Positions 24,821 through 34,813 are shown, counted from the first letter of the stretch. The stretch is DNA of 38,306 nucleotides from an uncultured Blautia sp. (GCF_937880195.1 NZ_CALFLA010000082.1:1-38306); one strand, 5' to 3'. Made by a program: numbers and translations. Notes: generated from the sequence alone by a model not told the origin.

Positions 24821-26269
24821 ATGACAAAATTAAGAACCAGATTTGCGCCAAGCCCTACAGGAAGAATGCATGTAGGTAATCTTAGAACAGCGCTTTACGC
24901 ATACCTGATCACCAAACACGAGGGAGGAGATTTTATCCTCCGTATTGAGGACACAGATCAGGAGCGCTACATGGAGGGCGCGGTGGACATTATTTACCGT
25001 ACCATGGAAAAAACAGGACTGCTTCACGATGAAGGACCGGATAAGGACGGAGGCGTAGGCCCCTATGTACAAAGTGAGCGCCAGGCATCTGGTCTTTACC
25101 TGAAATATGCACAGCAGCTTATTGACCAGGGAGACGCTTATTACTGCTTCTGCGGACCAGAGGAATTGGAGTCCATGAAGCGTGAAGTTGCAGGCAAGGA
25201 GATTTCCATTTATGACAAGCGCTGTCTGAATCTTCCAAAAGAAGAAGTAGAGAGACGGCTGGCAGCAGGGGAACCTCATGTAATCCGCTTTAACATGCCT
25301 ACAGAAGGAACAACTACCTTCCATGATGTGATCTACGGCGATATTACAGTAAACAATGAGGAAATGGAAGATCTGATCCTGATCAAATCAGACGGATATC
25401 CAACATACAATTTTGCAAATGTTGTAGACGATCATCTTATGGGGATCACCCATGTGGTCAGAGGAAACGAATACCTTTCTTCCGCGCCGAAATATAACCG
25501 TATTTATGAGGCCTTTAGATGGGAGATTCCGGTATATGTACACTGTCCGCTGATCACCAATGAAGAGCATCAGAAATTAAGCAAGCGTTCTGGACATTCT
25601 TCTTATGAGGATCTGGTAGAGCAGGGATTTTTGACAGAGGCGATTGTGAACTTTGTGGCTCTTCTTGGATGGAGCCCTCAGGAGAACAGAGAGATCTTTT
25701 CTCTTCAGGAGCTGGTAGAGGCTTTTGATTATCGCCACATCAGCAAATCTCCGGCAGTTTTTGATATCCAGAAGCTTCGCTGGATGAACGGCGAGTATAT
25801 CAAAAAAATGGACCCGGATGCTTTTTACGAAAAAGCCCTTCCTTATATGAAGGAAGTTCTCAAAAAAGATTATAATTTCCATAAGATCGCGGCAATGGTA
25901 CAGACAAGAATAGAAGTGTTCCCGGATATTCCGGCGCTGATCGATTTCTTTGAGGAAGTTCCAGAATATGATTCTTCCATGTACTGCCACAAAAAAATGA
26001 AGACAACAGAAGAAACCTCTCTGGCTGTTTTAAAGGAAGTTCTTCCGGTACTGGAAGCACAGGAGGAGTATGAAAACGATCCTCTTTTTGCATCCTTAAG
26101 CGCTTTTGTAAAAGAAAAGGGATATAAGAACGGTTATGTTATGTGGCCTCTTCGTACAGCAGTGTCCGGCAAGCAGATGACTCCGGCAGGAGCTACAGAA
26201 ATCATGGAGATCATTGGCAAGGAAGAAACTCTGAAACGTGTAAAGGCTGCTATTGAGAAGCTCAGTTAA
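24821..26269 (+). CDS. gltX: Glutamyl-tRNA synthetase
   Basis: A 482-residue class I aminoacyl-tRNA synthetase. The HIGH-equivalent motif is [11 protein letters not shown] close to the N-terminus and the KMSKS-equivalent is KLSKR ([10 protein letters not shown]). [11 protein letters not shown] supports glutamate recognition. Length and domain order match bacterial GluRS; it may be non-discriminating and also charge tRNA-Gln if GlnRS is absent (inference). The ribosome binding site is GGGGGAGAG. The helicase gene follows with a 13-base gap, suggesting one transcript. Confidence 0.95.
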   Translation: MTKLRTRFAPSPTGRMHVGNLRTALYAYLITKHEGGDFILRIEDTDQERYMEGAVDIIYRTMEKTGLLHDEGPDKDGGVGPYVQSERQASGLYLKYAQQLIDQGDAYYCFCGPEELESMKREVAGKEISIYDKRCLNLPKEEVERRLAAGEPHVIRFNMPTEGTTTFHDVIYGDITVNNEEMEDLILIKSDGYPTYNFANVVDDHLMGITHVVRGNEYLSSAPKYNRIYEAFRWEIPVYVHCPLITNEEHQKLSKRSGHSSYEDLVEQGFLTEAIVNFVALLGWSPQENREIFSLQELVEAFDYRHISKSPAVFDIQKLRWMNGEYIKKMDPDAFYEKALPYMKEVLKKDYNFHKIAAMVQTRIEVFPDIPALIDFFEEVPEYDSSMYCHKKMKTTEETSLAVLKEVLPVLEAQEEYENDPLFASLSAFVKEKGYKNGYVMWPLRTAVSGKQMTPAGATEIMEIIGKEETLKRVKAAIEKLS

Positions 26270-26282
26270 GAACAGGAATCCT

Positions 26283-28112
26283 ATGGAACGAAATCCATCT
26301 CAGAAACGGGCGATCGCCCACCTGTCAGGACCGATGATGGTTCTGGCAGGCCCCGGTTCGGGGAAAACCTCAGTAATTGTAGAAAGAACTGCATATATGA
26401 CAGGGAAAGGCGGGATTTCTCCGGCCTCTGTTCTTGTTGTAACTTTTTCCAGGGCAGCGGCAAAAGAAATGAAGGAACGATTCCTGAAATTCACCTTACA
26501 GGAGCGTACCGCTGTTACTTTTGGAACTTTTCACGGCGTGTTTTACGGGATATTGAAACAGGCCTATGGATTTACTGCTGAAAATATCCTTTCAGAGGAA
26601 GAAAAGAATGGGATTCTAAAAGAGCTGATCCTGGAATTTGGAGGAGATCTGGCAGAGGAAGGAGACTTCCACGAGGAACTGGCAAAAGAGATCAGCGTTG
26701 TAAAAGGAAACAGGATTTCCCTGGAGCATTATTATTCTTCCTGCTGTCCGGATGAGGTGTTTCGCCAGATCTACCAGGGCTACAAAAACGCCTGCATTAA
26801 AAAAAGAAAACTGGATTTTGACGATATGCTCCTTTACTGCTACGAGCTGTTTGTGAAGAGGCCGGATATCCTTGGGGCATGGCAGAGGAAATTTCAGTAT
26901 ATTTTGGTAGACGAATTTCAGGATATCAACAAACTTCAGTATGACATCGTGCGCCTTCTGGCAAAGCCTGAGGATAATTTTTTTATTGTAGGAGACGACG
27001 ACCAGTCAATTTATCATTTCCGCGGAGCCAGGCCTGAGATCATGCTGAATTTTACCAGAGATTATCCAAAGGCGGAAACGGTAGTTCTTGATATTAATTA
27101 TCGGTGTACAAAAAAGATCCTTTCTTCTGCAATGAAGGTGATCGGTGAAAATAAAAAAAGATTTCCCAAAACGCTGTCTACGCCTAACCCGGAAGGAAAG
27201 CCTGTGCTTTTACAGGAGTTTGACAATCCCAGAGAGGAATATCTGGCTGTTGTGGGAGAATTAAAAGAGCGGATAGAAAAAGGCGAAGATCTGAAAGATA
27301 CGGCACTTCTTCTTCGCACCAACCAGGAGGCGGAAGGACTGGTAGGGGCTTTAATGGAACGCCAGATTCCTTTCCAGATGAAAGAAACCCTGCCCAATCT
27401 TTTTCACCATTGGATCTGCCGGAATCTTCTGGCTTATATGCGTCTTGCCAGGGGAGATAGCCCACGCCGGAATTTCCTTGAGATCATGAACCGCCCCAAC
27501 AGGTATCTTTCCAGAGACGCTCTGGCAATTTCGAACGAACTGTCTTTTGACCAACTGAAAGAATATTATAAGGACAAAGACTGGATGTGCGACAGGATCA
27601 CTACTCTGGAAACCCATCTTCGTATCTTAAAAGGACTTCCGCCTTATGCGGCAATAAATTTTATCCGAAAGGGAATGGGATATGAAGAATACTTGCAGGA
27701 ATATGCGCAGTATCGTAAAATAAAACCAGAAGAACTTTTGGAGATTCTGGACCGCCTGTCAGAAAGCGCCAAGGCAATGGAAAGCCTTCAAAAATGGGAG
27801 GAATATATTCAGGATTATACAGAACGTCTGAATGAACAGGCAAAAAGGCAGGAAAAAGAACAGGAGGGCGTGCTGATATCCACACTTCATGGATCAAAGG
27901 GACTGGAATATGACCATGTGTATATTCTGAATGTGAATGAAGGAAGCATTCCCTACAAAAAAGCAGTGCTGGAGACTGCCCTGGAGGAAGAAAGACGCTT
28001 GTTTTATGTGGGCATGACACGGGCAAAGAAGACTCTTAAACTTTGTTATGTAAAGAGGCAGTATGAAAAGAAACGGGAACCCTCAAGGTTTCTTAAGGAG
28101 GTTGGATTATGA
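26283..28112 (+). CDS. UvrD/PcrA-type superfamily 1 ATP-dependent DNA helicase
   Basis: About 609 residues, shorter than PcrA (about 740). SF1 motifs in order: Q-motif NPSQKRAI at the N-terminus, motif I AGPGSGKT (22-29), motif Ia FSRAAAKEM, motif II VDEFQDINK, motif III GDDDQSIYHFRGA, motif V STLHGSKGLE and motif VI RLFYVGMTRAKK. It should unwind DNA 3' to 5' in repair or replication-fork clearance. I chose ATG 26283, since the residues before it are a read-back into gltX from TTG 26253 and lack family similarity. The gene overlaps the Sfp-type transferase gene by four bases. Confidence 0.9.
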   Translation: MERNPSQKRAIAHLSGPMMVLAGPGSGKTSVIVERTAYMTGKGGISPASVLVVTFSRAAAKEMKERFLKFTLQERTAVTFGTFHGVFYGILKQAYGFTAENILSEEEKNGILKELILEFGGDLAEEGDFHEELAKEISVVKGNRISLEHYYSSCCPDEVFRQIYQGYKNACIKKRKLDFDDMLLYCYELFVKRPDILGAWQRKFQYILVDEFQDINKLQYDIVRLLAKPEDNFFIVGDDDQSIYHFRGARPEIMLNFTRDYPKAETVVLDINYRCTKKILSSAMKVIGENKKRFPKTLSTPNPEGKPVLLQEFDNPREEYLAVVGELKERIEKGEDLKDTALLLRTNQEAEGLVGALMERQIPFQMKETLPNLFHHWICRNLLAYMRLARGDSPRRNFLEIMNRPNRYLSRDALAISNELSFDQLKEYYKDKDWMCDRITTLETHLRILKGLPPYAAINFIRKGMGYEEYLQEYAQYRKIKPEELLEILDRLSESAKAMESLQKWEEYIQDYTERLNEQAKRQEKEQEGVLISTLHGSKGLEYDHVYILNVNEGSIPYKKAVLETALEEERRLFYVGMTRAKKTLKLCYVKRQYEKKREPSRFLKEVGL

Positions 28113-28660
28113 AGGCAGCAGTATATATAACAGAAATACCAGAGAAATATGAACGCAAAAATATGGAGCATCTGACAGGGGAAAAACTTCTGGAAACAGC
28201 GCTTTTTAAGGAGTATGGAAAAACCCTTGCTTTTGAGCCAAGAGCAAAGGGCGAACACGGCAAACCCTTCTTTACTTTGCAGCCCAAAATCCATTATAAT
28301 ATCAGTCATTCCGGGAAATATGTGGTCTGCGTGATGGCAGACCGGGAGGTAGGTATTGATATCCAGGAGCACCGGGAAGCAAAATATGAGCGTATTCTGG
28401 AACGCCTGGTTCCGGCAGAAATGATTCCCAAAATCCTGGGATCAGAAAATATGGTAAAAGAATTTTATGATCAGTGGGTTCTTAGGGAAGCCTATGTCAA
28501 ATGGACCGGGGAAGGATTTTCCAGGGATCTGAAGACCATCCCTATGGACAGAGGGGGTTATGCCTTTCTTGATATTGACCGGGATTATAGCTGCGCGGTC
28601 TGGGCAGGGGAAACGCCGGAGATTATTGTGAAGCAGGTAGAAGTAAGCCTTGAGTTTTGA
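28109..28660 (+). CDS. Sfp-type 4'-phosphopantetheinyl transferase
   Basis: A 183-residue enzyme that transfers phosphopantetheine from coenzyme A to a serine of carrier proteins. Family motifs are NISHSGKYVVC (about 64-74), VGIDIQ (81-86, Asp84 binding Mg2+) and WVLREAYVKWTG (123-134, with Glu127 and Lys131). The second position of the D-x-E metal motif is Gln86 rather than Glu, as in a subset of the family. It is shorter than Sfp (about 224). No polyketide or non-ribosomal peptide genes are visible, so its carrier protein may be AcpP or one encoded elsewhere. It overlaps the helicase gene (ATGA). Confidence 0.88.
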   Translation: MKAAVYITEIPEKYERKNMEHLTGEKLLETALFKEYGKTLAFEPRAKGEHGKPFFTLQPKIHYNISHSGKYVVCVMADREVGIDIQEHREAKYERILERLVPAEMIPKILGSENMVKEFYDQWVLREAYVKWTGEGFSRDLKTIPMDRGGYAFLDIDRDYSCAVWAGETPEIIVKQVEVSLEF

Positions 28661-28676
28661 CTCAGGGCTTTTTCTT
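28645..28676 (+). terminator. Terminator overlapping the end of the Sfp-type gene
   Basis: AAGCCTTGAG (28645-28654) pairs with CTCAGGGCTT (28661-28670) with one G-T wobble, around a loop that contains the stop codon, followed by TTTCTT. Confidence 0.8.
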
Positions 28677-28723
28677 GTCTTTAAAGAAAAACAACAGATG
28701 GTAAAATAGGGTAATATAAATAT

Positions 28724-28942
28724 ATGGAAGATAATGCGTAAGATAATACGCAAGATAACGCTAAAAAGGTAATGGAATATGATGTTCCTTATACTAGCAG
28801 TAGCTTAATGGAACGACTGGGACTAAAAGCAAGGGAAGGGTTCCGAAGGAATTATCTCCGTCCGGCTATTGAAATGGATTTGATTCAAATGACGATACCG
28901 GATAAACCGAACAGCAGAAATCAGAGATATGTGAAAAAATAA
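28724..28942 (+). pseudogene. Remnant of an AlbA_2-type ATP-binding protein gene (C-terminal winged helix)
   Basis: The frame ending at TAA 28940 encodes YDVPYTSSSLMERLGLKA, then FRRNYLRPAIEMDLIQMTIP and DKPNSRNQRYVKK, which I recognise as the conserved C-terminus of AlbA_2/Schlafen-type ATP-binding proteins common in gut Firmicutes. Nothing of the rest of that protein remains. Upstream in the same frame is a linker encoded by three 12-base tandem repeats (28730-28765), interrupted by TAA 28739 where the neighbouring copies have CAA. So it is a decayed 3' fragment with at least one nonsense mutation. It fills most of the 372-base gap between the transferase gene and the surface protein gene. 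Confidence 0.7.
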
Positions 28943-28971
28943 CAAAATGTAAAAGACATATTTTTTTAACA

Positions 28972-29000
28972 AAGACAAATATAAAAAAAAGGAGTATAAT
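28972..29000 (+). promoter_or_regulatory. Promoter of surface protein gene 1
   Basis: AAGACA (28972-28977) and TATAAT (28995-29000) have a 17-base spacer. The same ACAAAGACAAAT and TATAAT combination with identical spacing stands before the paralogous gene at 34922, which supports the call. Confidence 0.68.
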
Positions 29001-29032
29001 AAAAGAATAAAAAATTACAGGAGGTAAAGAAA

Positions 29033-32000
29033 ATGAAGAAGAAACATCTTGCAATGCTTCTGGCTGCAGCGATTACAGTCACCAGTATCGATGGAACTGC
29101 ACTGGCAGTAAGCGGTGCAGACTTCAGCTCAGAGCTAATGGAGGAAAACCTTTCCCCGGAATTTATTGGGGGGGGGGCAAAGTAGAAACTTCTGAAGCAG
29201 AATCAGAAGAGGAGACTTTATCTAATCTGACAGAAGAGGAAATCTTTGGCTCGGAAGAAACCAATCAGGAGATGGAAGCAGTTCCAGAAACAGAAACCGT
29301 AACAGAAGATCAGGATTTGACTTTTGAGGAGGATCAGCCAGAGGCGGAACAGCCACAAGAGGAATTACCTGGAATTGAGGAATCAGAAAAAGAGATTCCC
29401 ATAGAGACGTTTGGTGACGGACCGTCTGGAGTGGAAGAGAATTTTGCGGCAGGAGCCGGAGAATATATTCCTGTGAATGATGCAATAGCTATGGAACTGG
29501 ATCAGGATTATATGGCAGAATTAGACAATTCTGATCCCCTAAAACGTGATAAATGGTTTTCATTTACACCAGCAGAAAGCGGAAGGTATGCCTTTTTTTC
29601 CAATGATGAAAGCGGTGTGGACCCTGTTGGATATCTCCATGACAGCCAGGGAAACCAATTAAAGCAGGGAGATAACGAGGCTGAAAATCAGAACTTCCGC
29701 ATAACATACGAAATGACTGCAGGAGTCACTTATTACTACCAAGTAATAAAAATGAAGGGCAGAAAATCTGCGTTTCCTGTACGTGTGATCAAGTCAAAAG
29801 AGCCAATAGAAATTACTGTAAATACAGATAATTGTTCCGGAGAGTTTGTTGCATATTTTGAACCGGCTTATCTTTATGGAGCTGAGGTTACAGTGAAATA
29901 TGATGAAAACGAAGCTCCTCAGACATATGGTTTTGGAAATAAGGAACTGCAGGATTATTATGGAAACGTATTCAGCTATAATTTCCTGAAAGATGGTTTG
30001 GGAAAGAACCCGGGAGATCCGCTGGAACCGGGAACATATAAAGCTTACTTTACCTGTAACAGAAAAAGTATAAAGGGAGCGAAACCGTTTATTGTTCAGG
30101 CAAAAGAACCTGGCAGTGAGGAGCAGTTTAGAAGACTGAATATAGGTATGAACAAGGATGTTCAAAGTGCCATAAATGGATATGCCTGGTTCGTATTCAC
30201 GCCTTCTAAAGCTGGAATGTACGCATTCAGTAATTCTGAGTCTCTGGACGGAAAACTGGCGAAAGAAAATAAAGATGGCAGTATCCAGTATATAAACACC
30301 TGGAACAATAAGACAGAAGTGAAATACAGTTTGGAAGCTGGCGAGAAATATTATATTGGATTTCAGGGAGAAACAGAAAAAAAAGACGAAACTGCGCCGG
30401 GAAAATGTCTGTTTGATCTTACAATTGCAGAAAATCCTTTTATTTCAGATATTCATATAGAGGTAGGGACTCCAGAAGCAACTGCAGATGTAGCCTGCGA
30501 CTTTAAAACGATATATACAGTGACGTATAGTGATGGATCAAAAGCGAAAATCAGGGACTATCCAGTTGGAGCTTGGGGAGTAACTGATTATAAAACAGGT
30601 GAATTAATCCACGGTACACTTCTGGATTCCAATAATGTTAAACATGATTTGAGATCAGGGGTTCCGGCAGGAAATTATAAACTATGTCTAGAGTCTGATA
30701 GAGCAAAGAGTAATGAGGTTTTAATCAGAGTTAAAGGAATTGAGCAGACATCATATTTTAAGGGGAATCTTAAAGAAGGCAAAAATACAGGTTTGATTCT
30801 ACCAAAGGATATATATACATACTATCGTTTTACTCCATCTCAGAGTAAGGCGTATAATTTTGAGGATAACGGTCATATTTCAAAAATATTGATTCCTAAA
30901 TTAAGCGGCGGATATAACGTATATGATAGTAGTTATGTCTGGATGGCGGAAAAAGGAGAAACCATATATATTCAACTTAGGAAAGAACCGGAAACAGGAG
31001 AAGACACCTGTTTTGTAAACATAGGTTCCAAAGATTATAACTGGGTAGAAACCATTATTACTCAGCCTACCTGCACAAAACCGGGACTGAAAAGGAGAGA
31101 GTGCAAAGAATATAATCTGATTGAGGAGGTAGAAATCCCAGCAACTGGCCACAGTTCCGAAAATATCTGGATTGTGAATAAGCCAGCAACCTGTGGGGCA
31201 GCAGGAGAAAGACATCAGGAGTGCACGGTATGTAAGGCCTGGGTTAAAAGGGAAGCAATCAGAGCAACCGGCAAGCACCGCCTTGGCGCATGGAGAACAA
31301 CCAAAGCGGCAACAGCCCTTGCTACAGGAATCCAGAAACGCAGCTGTTCTGGATGCGACTATGCGCAGACAAGAACCATTGCCAAACTGAAACCTACCAT
31401 TAAATTAAGCGTACCGCAGAGTAAGACCCTTCCGATGACACTTAAGAAATCCTTTACAGTAAAGGTATCTGGTCTTGCAAAAGGCGATTCTGTGAAATCC
31501 TGGTACAGCAGCAATAAGAAAATCGTCACAGTTACCAGCAAGGGTAAGATGAGCGCAAGGAAGACAGGAACCGTTAAGATCACAGTGACCCTGCGAAGCG
31601 GAAAAACTGCATGGTTCAAGGTGAAAGTACAGAAGAGCGCAGTAAAAACATCAAAGATCACAGGAATCAGCAAGAAGGTTACTTTAAATAAGGGAAAGAA
31701 ATACACCCTGAAACCGGTTCTTACCCCAGTCACTACCCTGGATAAGGTAAAATACAGTACGTCAAATAAAAAAGTAGCAACAGTAAATTCCCGTGGACTG
31801 ATCGTGGCAAAAGGCGCAGGACGCGCAACCATCACAGTGACAGCAGGAAGGAAAAAAGCAAAGATCGTTGTGACTGTACCAAAGGTAAAAACAACAAAGA
31901 TAACCGGAGTGAAAACTTCCCTGACCCTTAAGAGAGGAAAATCCTACCGGATCAGAGCAAAGGCTTATCCCACAAACACAGATGAAAAAATCACATACAC

Positions 32001-32127
32001 CTCCTCCAATAAGAAGATTGCAACCATAACTTCCAAGGGAGTGATCAAAGCTGTGAAAAAGGGAAAAGTAACCATTACCGTAAAATCAGGACGGAAATCC
32101 ATAAAGATGCAGCTCACTGTAAAATAA
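29033..32127 (+). CDS. Large secreted modular surface protein 1, out of frame at a poly-G run
   Basis: ATG 29033 follows AGGAGGTA and starts a signal peptide (KKKHLAMLLAAAITVTS...ALAV). In the given sequence this frame stops at TAG 29183 after 50 codons, because of a G10 run; the rest is open in another frame to 32127. Eight or 11 G would fuse both into about 1030 residues. Downstream order: acidic region; three PPC-like modules (about 29540-29790, 30115-30440, 30745-31035; pattern WFSFTPAESGRYAF) alternating with Ig-like modules; Cys-rich repeats of the ATGH...CTVC type (31040-31385); three Big_2-type domains rich in Lys (31400-32124). No LPXTG is present. A host- or matrix-binding role is inferred. 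Its paralog starts at 34922. It may be phase-OFF or a sequencing artefact. Confidence 0.82.
29168..29177 (+). repeat. Homopolymer run of ten G inside surface protein gene 1
   Basis: The run sits at codons 46 to 49, just after the signal peptide and before the acidic region. With ten G the reading frame ends eight bases later. Eight or 11 G restore the frame. The paralogous gene has no such run at the equivalent place. Confidence 0.95.
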
Positions 32128-32139
32128 CCATTTAGAAAG

Positions 32140-32179
32140 AAGGCTCTCCTTCGTCCATATAGGACGGAGGGGAGCCTTT
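32140..32179 (+). terminator. Terminator after surface protein gene 1
   Basis: AAGGCTCTCCTTCGTCC (32140-32156) pairs with the arm ending GAGCCTT (32162-32178), with a couple of mismatches, around an ATATA loop. Only a short T run follows. The gap from here to 32248 is AT-rich and holds nothing else I can identify. Confidence 0.72.
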
Positions 32180-32248
32180 GCGATTAACATAGGTGAAAAA
32201 TATACTAAAAAACACCGAAAAACAAATAAAAATATATAGAAATTGTCC

Positions 32249-32278
32249 TTTTATACGTAAGCGCCTAATTTTAGGGTG
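32249..32278 (+). repeat. IS66 left end: target duplication plus terminal inverted repeat
   Basis: TTTTATAC (32249-32256) is the left copy of the 8-base target duplication. The inverted repeat starts GTAAGCGC at 32257 and matches the right end at 18 of 22 positions. A GGTGGAT/ATCCACC hairpin follows at 32275-32291. Confidence 0.93.
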
Positions 32279-32370
32279 GATGGCATCCACCATGTATTAA
32301 TCCTATAATGATTGGTAGGAAATGCTACAACGCTAGCATTTCACTCTATTACAAAAGGAGACCTATCATT

Positions 32371-32766
32371 ATGAATAAACGTGTTTGTAAAGAAGACCAA
32401 ATAAAACTTATTATGGAATGCCGCCAAAGCGGCTTATCCGATTACCAATGGTGTGAACAGAATGGTATTCATCCTGGTACATTCTACAATTGGGTCAGTA
32501 AACTCAAGAAAAGAGGATATACATTACCCGATACTCAAAAGAACTATGAAATGAAACCTGAAATTCAAGAGGTTGTCAAAGTTGATTTGATCGATTCAGT
32601 TTCTGAAGTAGAGCAAAATGTTAGCCTTCAAACTCAACCTAGAGAAGGTTATCTGGCTGCAGAACTTCAGATTGGAAATATCACGCTTCGACTTTTTAAT
32701 GGAGCCGACGAGAATTTGATTCAAAACACTCTACGTTGTATCGGAGGGATGAATCATGCTTGGTGA
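32371..32766 (+). CDS. tnpA: IS66 family accessory protein TnpA
   Basis: A 131-residue protein with an N-terminal helix-turn-helix (CRQSGLSDYQWCEQNGI, then TFYNWVSKLKKRG), as in the first ORF of IS66 elements. It probably binds the element ends. The longer frame from 32308 is rejected: AAAGGAG just upstream of 32371 fixes the start. The end overlaps tnpB by 11 bases. Confidence 0.9.
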   Translation: MNKRVCKEDQIKLIMECRQSGLSDYQWCEQNGIHPGTFYNWVSKLKKRGYTLPDTQKNYEMKPEIQEVVKVDLIDSVSEVEQNVSLQTQPREGYLAAELQIGNITLRLFNGADENLIQNTLRCIGGMNHAW

Positions 32767-33100
32767 TATTTCAGTTGCAACAAATATCTTTATTGTGACT
32801 GGTTACACTGACATGAGAAAATCAATCGATGGATTATGTGCTATCGTATATGATCAGATTACCTCAGAGCCTCCAGGTCACTCTGTATATTTGTTTTGTG
32901 GAAAACGTTGTGATCGTATCAAAGTCCTATTTCACGAACCAGATGGCTACGTTCTCCTCTACAAAAGACTCGATGTTGTGCAAGGAAAATACCGGTGGCC
33001 TCGTAATAAATCAGAGGTTAAAAGTATTACATGGCAGCAATTTGATTGGCTGATGTCAGGCCTCGAAATCGAACAGCCAAAAGCACTTCGAACTAGCTGA
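32756..33100 (+). CDS. tnpB: IS66 family protein TnpB
   Basis: A 114-residue protein with the IS66 Orf2 hallmarks: GYTDMRKSIDGLCAIV near the N-terminus, LFCGKRCDRIKVLFHEPDGY in the middle, and a W-rich end (QFDWLMSGLEIEQ). It is needed for transposition in this family, although its exact role is unclear. It overlaps tnpA, suggesting translational coupling. Confidence 0.93.
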   Translation: MLGDISVATNIFIVTGYTDMRKSIDGLCAIVYDQITSEPPGHSVYLFCGKRCDRIKVLFHEPDGYVLLYKRLDVVQGKYRWPRNKSEVKSITWQQFDWLMSGLEIEQPKALRTS

Positions 33101-33171
33101 ACCCCTTGTATTTACTGGCTTTGTGCCTGTTTTTGTGGTATAATATTTATATCAAAACAAGGAGCAAAACC

Positions 33172-34767
33172 ATGGCAAAGAGTAGTTCAGAAGTCCAGCT
33201 TTTAGAGCTGAAAGATACGATTTCACAACTGAATACAACGATCAAAATGCTGAATGAAACAATCAATCGCCAGCAAAAAGAAAACGATAATCTCAAAGCT
33301 GAATTAGCATGGTTTCGTCAAAAAATGTTTGGTGCTTCAAGTGAACGTCGTATAGATGACTTCGAAGGTCAACTGTCTTTGTTCGATGAAATGGATGAAT
33401 CCGATAAACCAATAGAACTTATCGAACCAGAAATCATTGAAATCCAAAAACATACCCGCAAGAAGAAACCCTCTTTGGAAGAGCAGTTCAAAGACATTCC
33501 TACACGCCAGGTTCTTGCAGATACATTAACTGACGAAGATAAGATATGTCCAGAATGTGGGAGTGAAATGCTAGCTATCGGAACCGAAAAAATCCGAAGC
33601 GAGATTGTGTATACACCACCAAAACTGGAACGTATAGAATATCTTGCCGTAACGTATGCCTGTCCTAAATGTAAAGAGACGGAAGAACCTCAATTTATCA
33701 AAGACAATGGAAAACCAGCATTGATTCCGCACAGTTATGTATCGGAGTCGTTGCTTGCTTATATTTTGTATCGTAAATATGGGATGTATGTTCCTTTATA
33801 TCGTCAGGAAAAGGACTTTCTTCAACAGGCAGCACCTATTGGAAGAACTTCCATGGCGAGTTGGATTATTCAATCCAGTCAGATGTACATACAACCTATG
33901 TACGATTATTTCCATCGTGAACTATTAAAGCGTAAGTTCTTAATGATGGATGAAACGCCCGTTCAAGTATTGAAGGAAAACGGACGAAAGGCTCAGTCGA
34001 AATCTTATTTCTGGCTGATCCGAACCGGAGAAGATGGATTAAATCCTATCGTTCTCTATAACTATACTCCTACAAGAGCTGGAACTAACGCAGAAGAATT
34101 CTTGAGAGGAGTAGAACCTGGATTCTATCTGATGGCAGATGGATTCCAAGGATACAACAAGGTTAAGAATGTGAACCGCTGTACCTGTTGGGCACACATT
34201 CGTAGATACCTGTTAGAAGCAATCCCTAAGGGACATGACAAGGATTATACTAATCCTGCTGTTCAGGGAGTACTTTACTGCGATAAGCTTTTCGAGTATG
34301 AACGTACATACAAAGAAAAGAACCTAAGCTTTAAACAGATCCAAAATCGTCGCCTCAAAGATCAGAAACCGGTGATTGAGGGTTTTTTGTTGTGGGCAAA
34401 ACAGTTAGATCCCGGAAGTAATGGTAAGCTCAAAAAAGCAAAAACGTATATCCTGAATCGAGAGAATTACCTTATGACCTATCTTGAAGATGGGCGCTGT
34501 AGTCTTAGCAATAATCTCAGTGAAAACAGTATTCGTCCAGTAACTGTAGGTCGAAAAAACTGGTTGTTTTCAGATAGTCCAGATGGAGCAACTGCAAATG
34601 CGATGTATCTTACAATTGTTGAGATGGCAAAAGCATACGATTTAAGTCTGTATGAATATTTAAAGTTTCTGCTAGAGCATCGTCCTAATGATAATATGAC
34701 AGACGAAGAGCTGGATCATCTAGCTCCTTGGAGCATAGATGTGCAGGAGCAATGTAGCATTAAATAG
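33172..34767 (+). CDS. tnpC: IS66 family transposase TnpC
   Basis: A 531-residue DDE transposase. An N-terminal coiled coil (about 5-45, leucine/isoleucine heptads) is followed by a zinc-finger-like CPECGS...CPKC pair, then the catalytic core, with candidate acidic residues in MMDETPVQV, LMADGFQGY and the NNLSENSIRPVTVGRKNW segment. The start is ATG 33172, preceded by AAGGAG; the frame from 33106 encodes a non-homologous hydrophobic stretch. An extended -10 (TGGTATAAT, 33136-33144) lies before it and may drive the gene. The protein is full length. Confidence 0.95.
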   Translation: MAKSSSEVQLLELKDTISQLNTTIKMLNETINRQQKENDNLKAELAWFRQKMFGASSERRIDDFEGQLSLFDEMDESDKPIELIEPEIIEIQKHTRKKKPSLEEQFKDIPTRQVLADTLTDEDKICPECGSEMLAIGTEKIRSEIVYTPPKLERIEYLAVTYACPKCKETEEPQFIKDNGKPALIPHSYVSESLLAYILYRKYGMYVPLYRQEKDFLQQAAPIGRTSMASWIIQSSQMYIQPMYDYFHRELLKRKFLMMDETPVQVLKENGRKAQSKSYFWLIRTGEDGLNPIVLYNYTPTRAGTNAEEFLRGVEPGFYLMADGFQGYNKVKNVNRCTCWAHIRRYLLEAIPKGHDKDYTNPAVQGVLYCDKLFEYERTYKEKNLSFKQIQNRRLKDQKPVIEGFLLWAKQLDPGSNGKLKKAKTYILNRENYLMTYLEDGRCSLSNNLSENSIRPVTVGRKNWLFSDSPDGATANAMYLTIVEMAKAYDLSLYEYLKFLLEHRPNDNMTDEELDHLAPWSIDVQEQCSIK

Positions 34768-34781
34768 AGTAAAAAGTTAGC

Positions 34782-34813
34782 CTTCCGGAATCCTGGCAAT
34801 GGGATTCTGGAAG
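34782..34813 (+). terminator. Hairpin near the IS66 right end
   Basis: CTTCCGGAATCC (34782-34793) pairs with GGATTCTGGAAG (34802-34813). It lies just after tnpC and lacks a T run. It may stop transcription or be part of the IS end. Confidence 0.5.

Noticed and set aside
26253..26282. TTG start for the helicase overlapping gltX
   Set aside because: The ten added residues show no family similarity, and ATG 26283 gives the usual N-terminus right before the Q motif.
28730..28765. Possible CRISPR or regulatory repeat array
   Set aside because: The three 12-base units are contiguous, have no spacers and encode a low-complexity protein linker in frame.
29272..32127. Separate functional gene starting at ATG 29272
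   Set aside because: It would lack a signal peptide although all domains are extracellular types, and the GGAG directly abuts the ATG; fusion through the poly-G run explains the data better.
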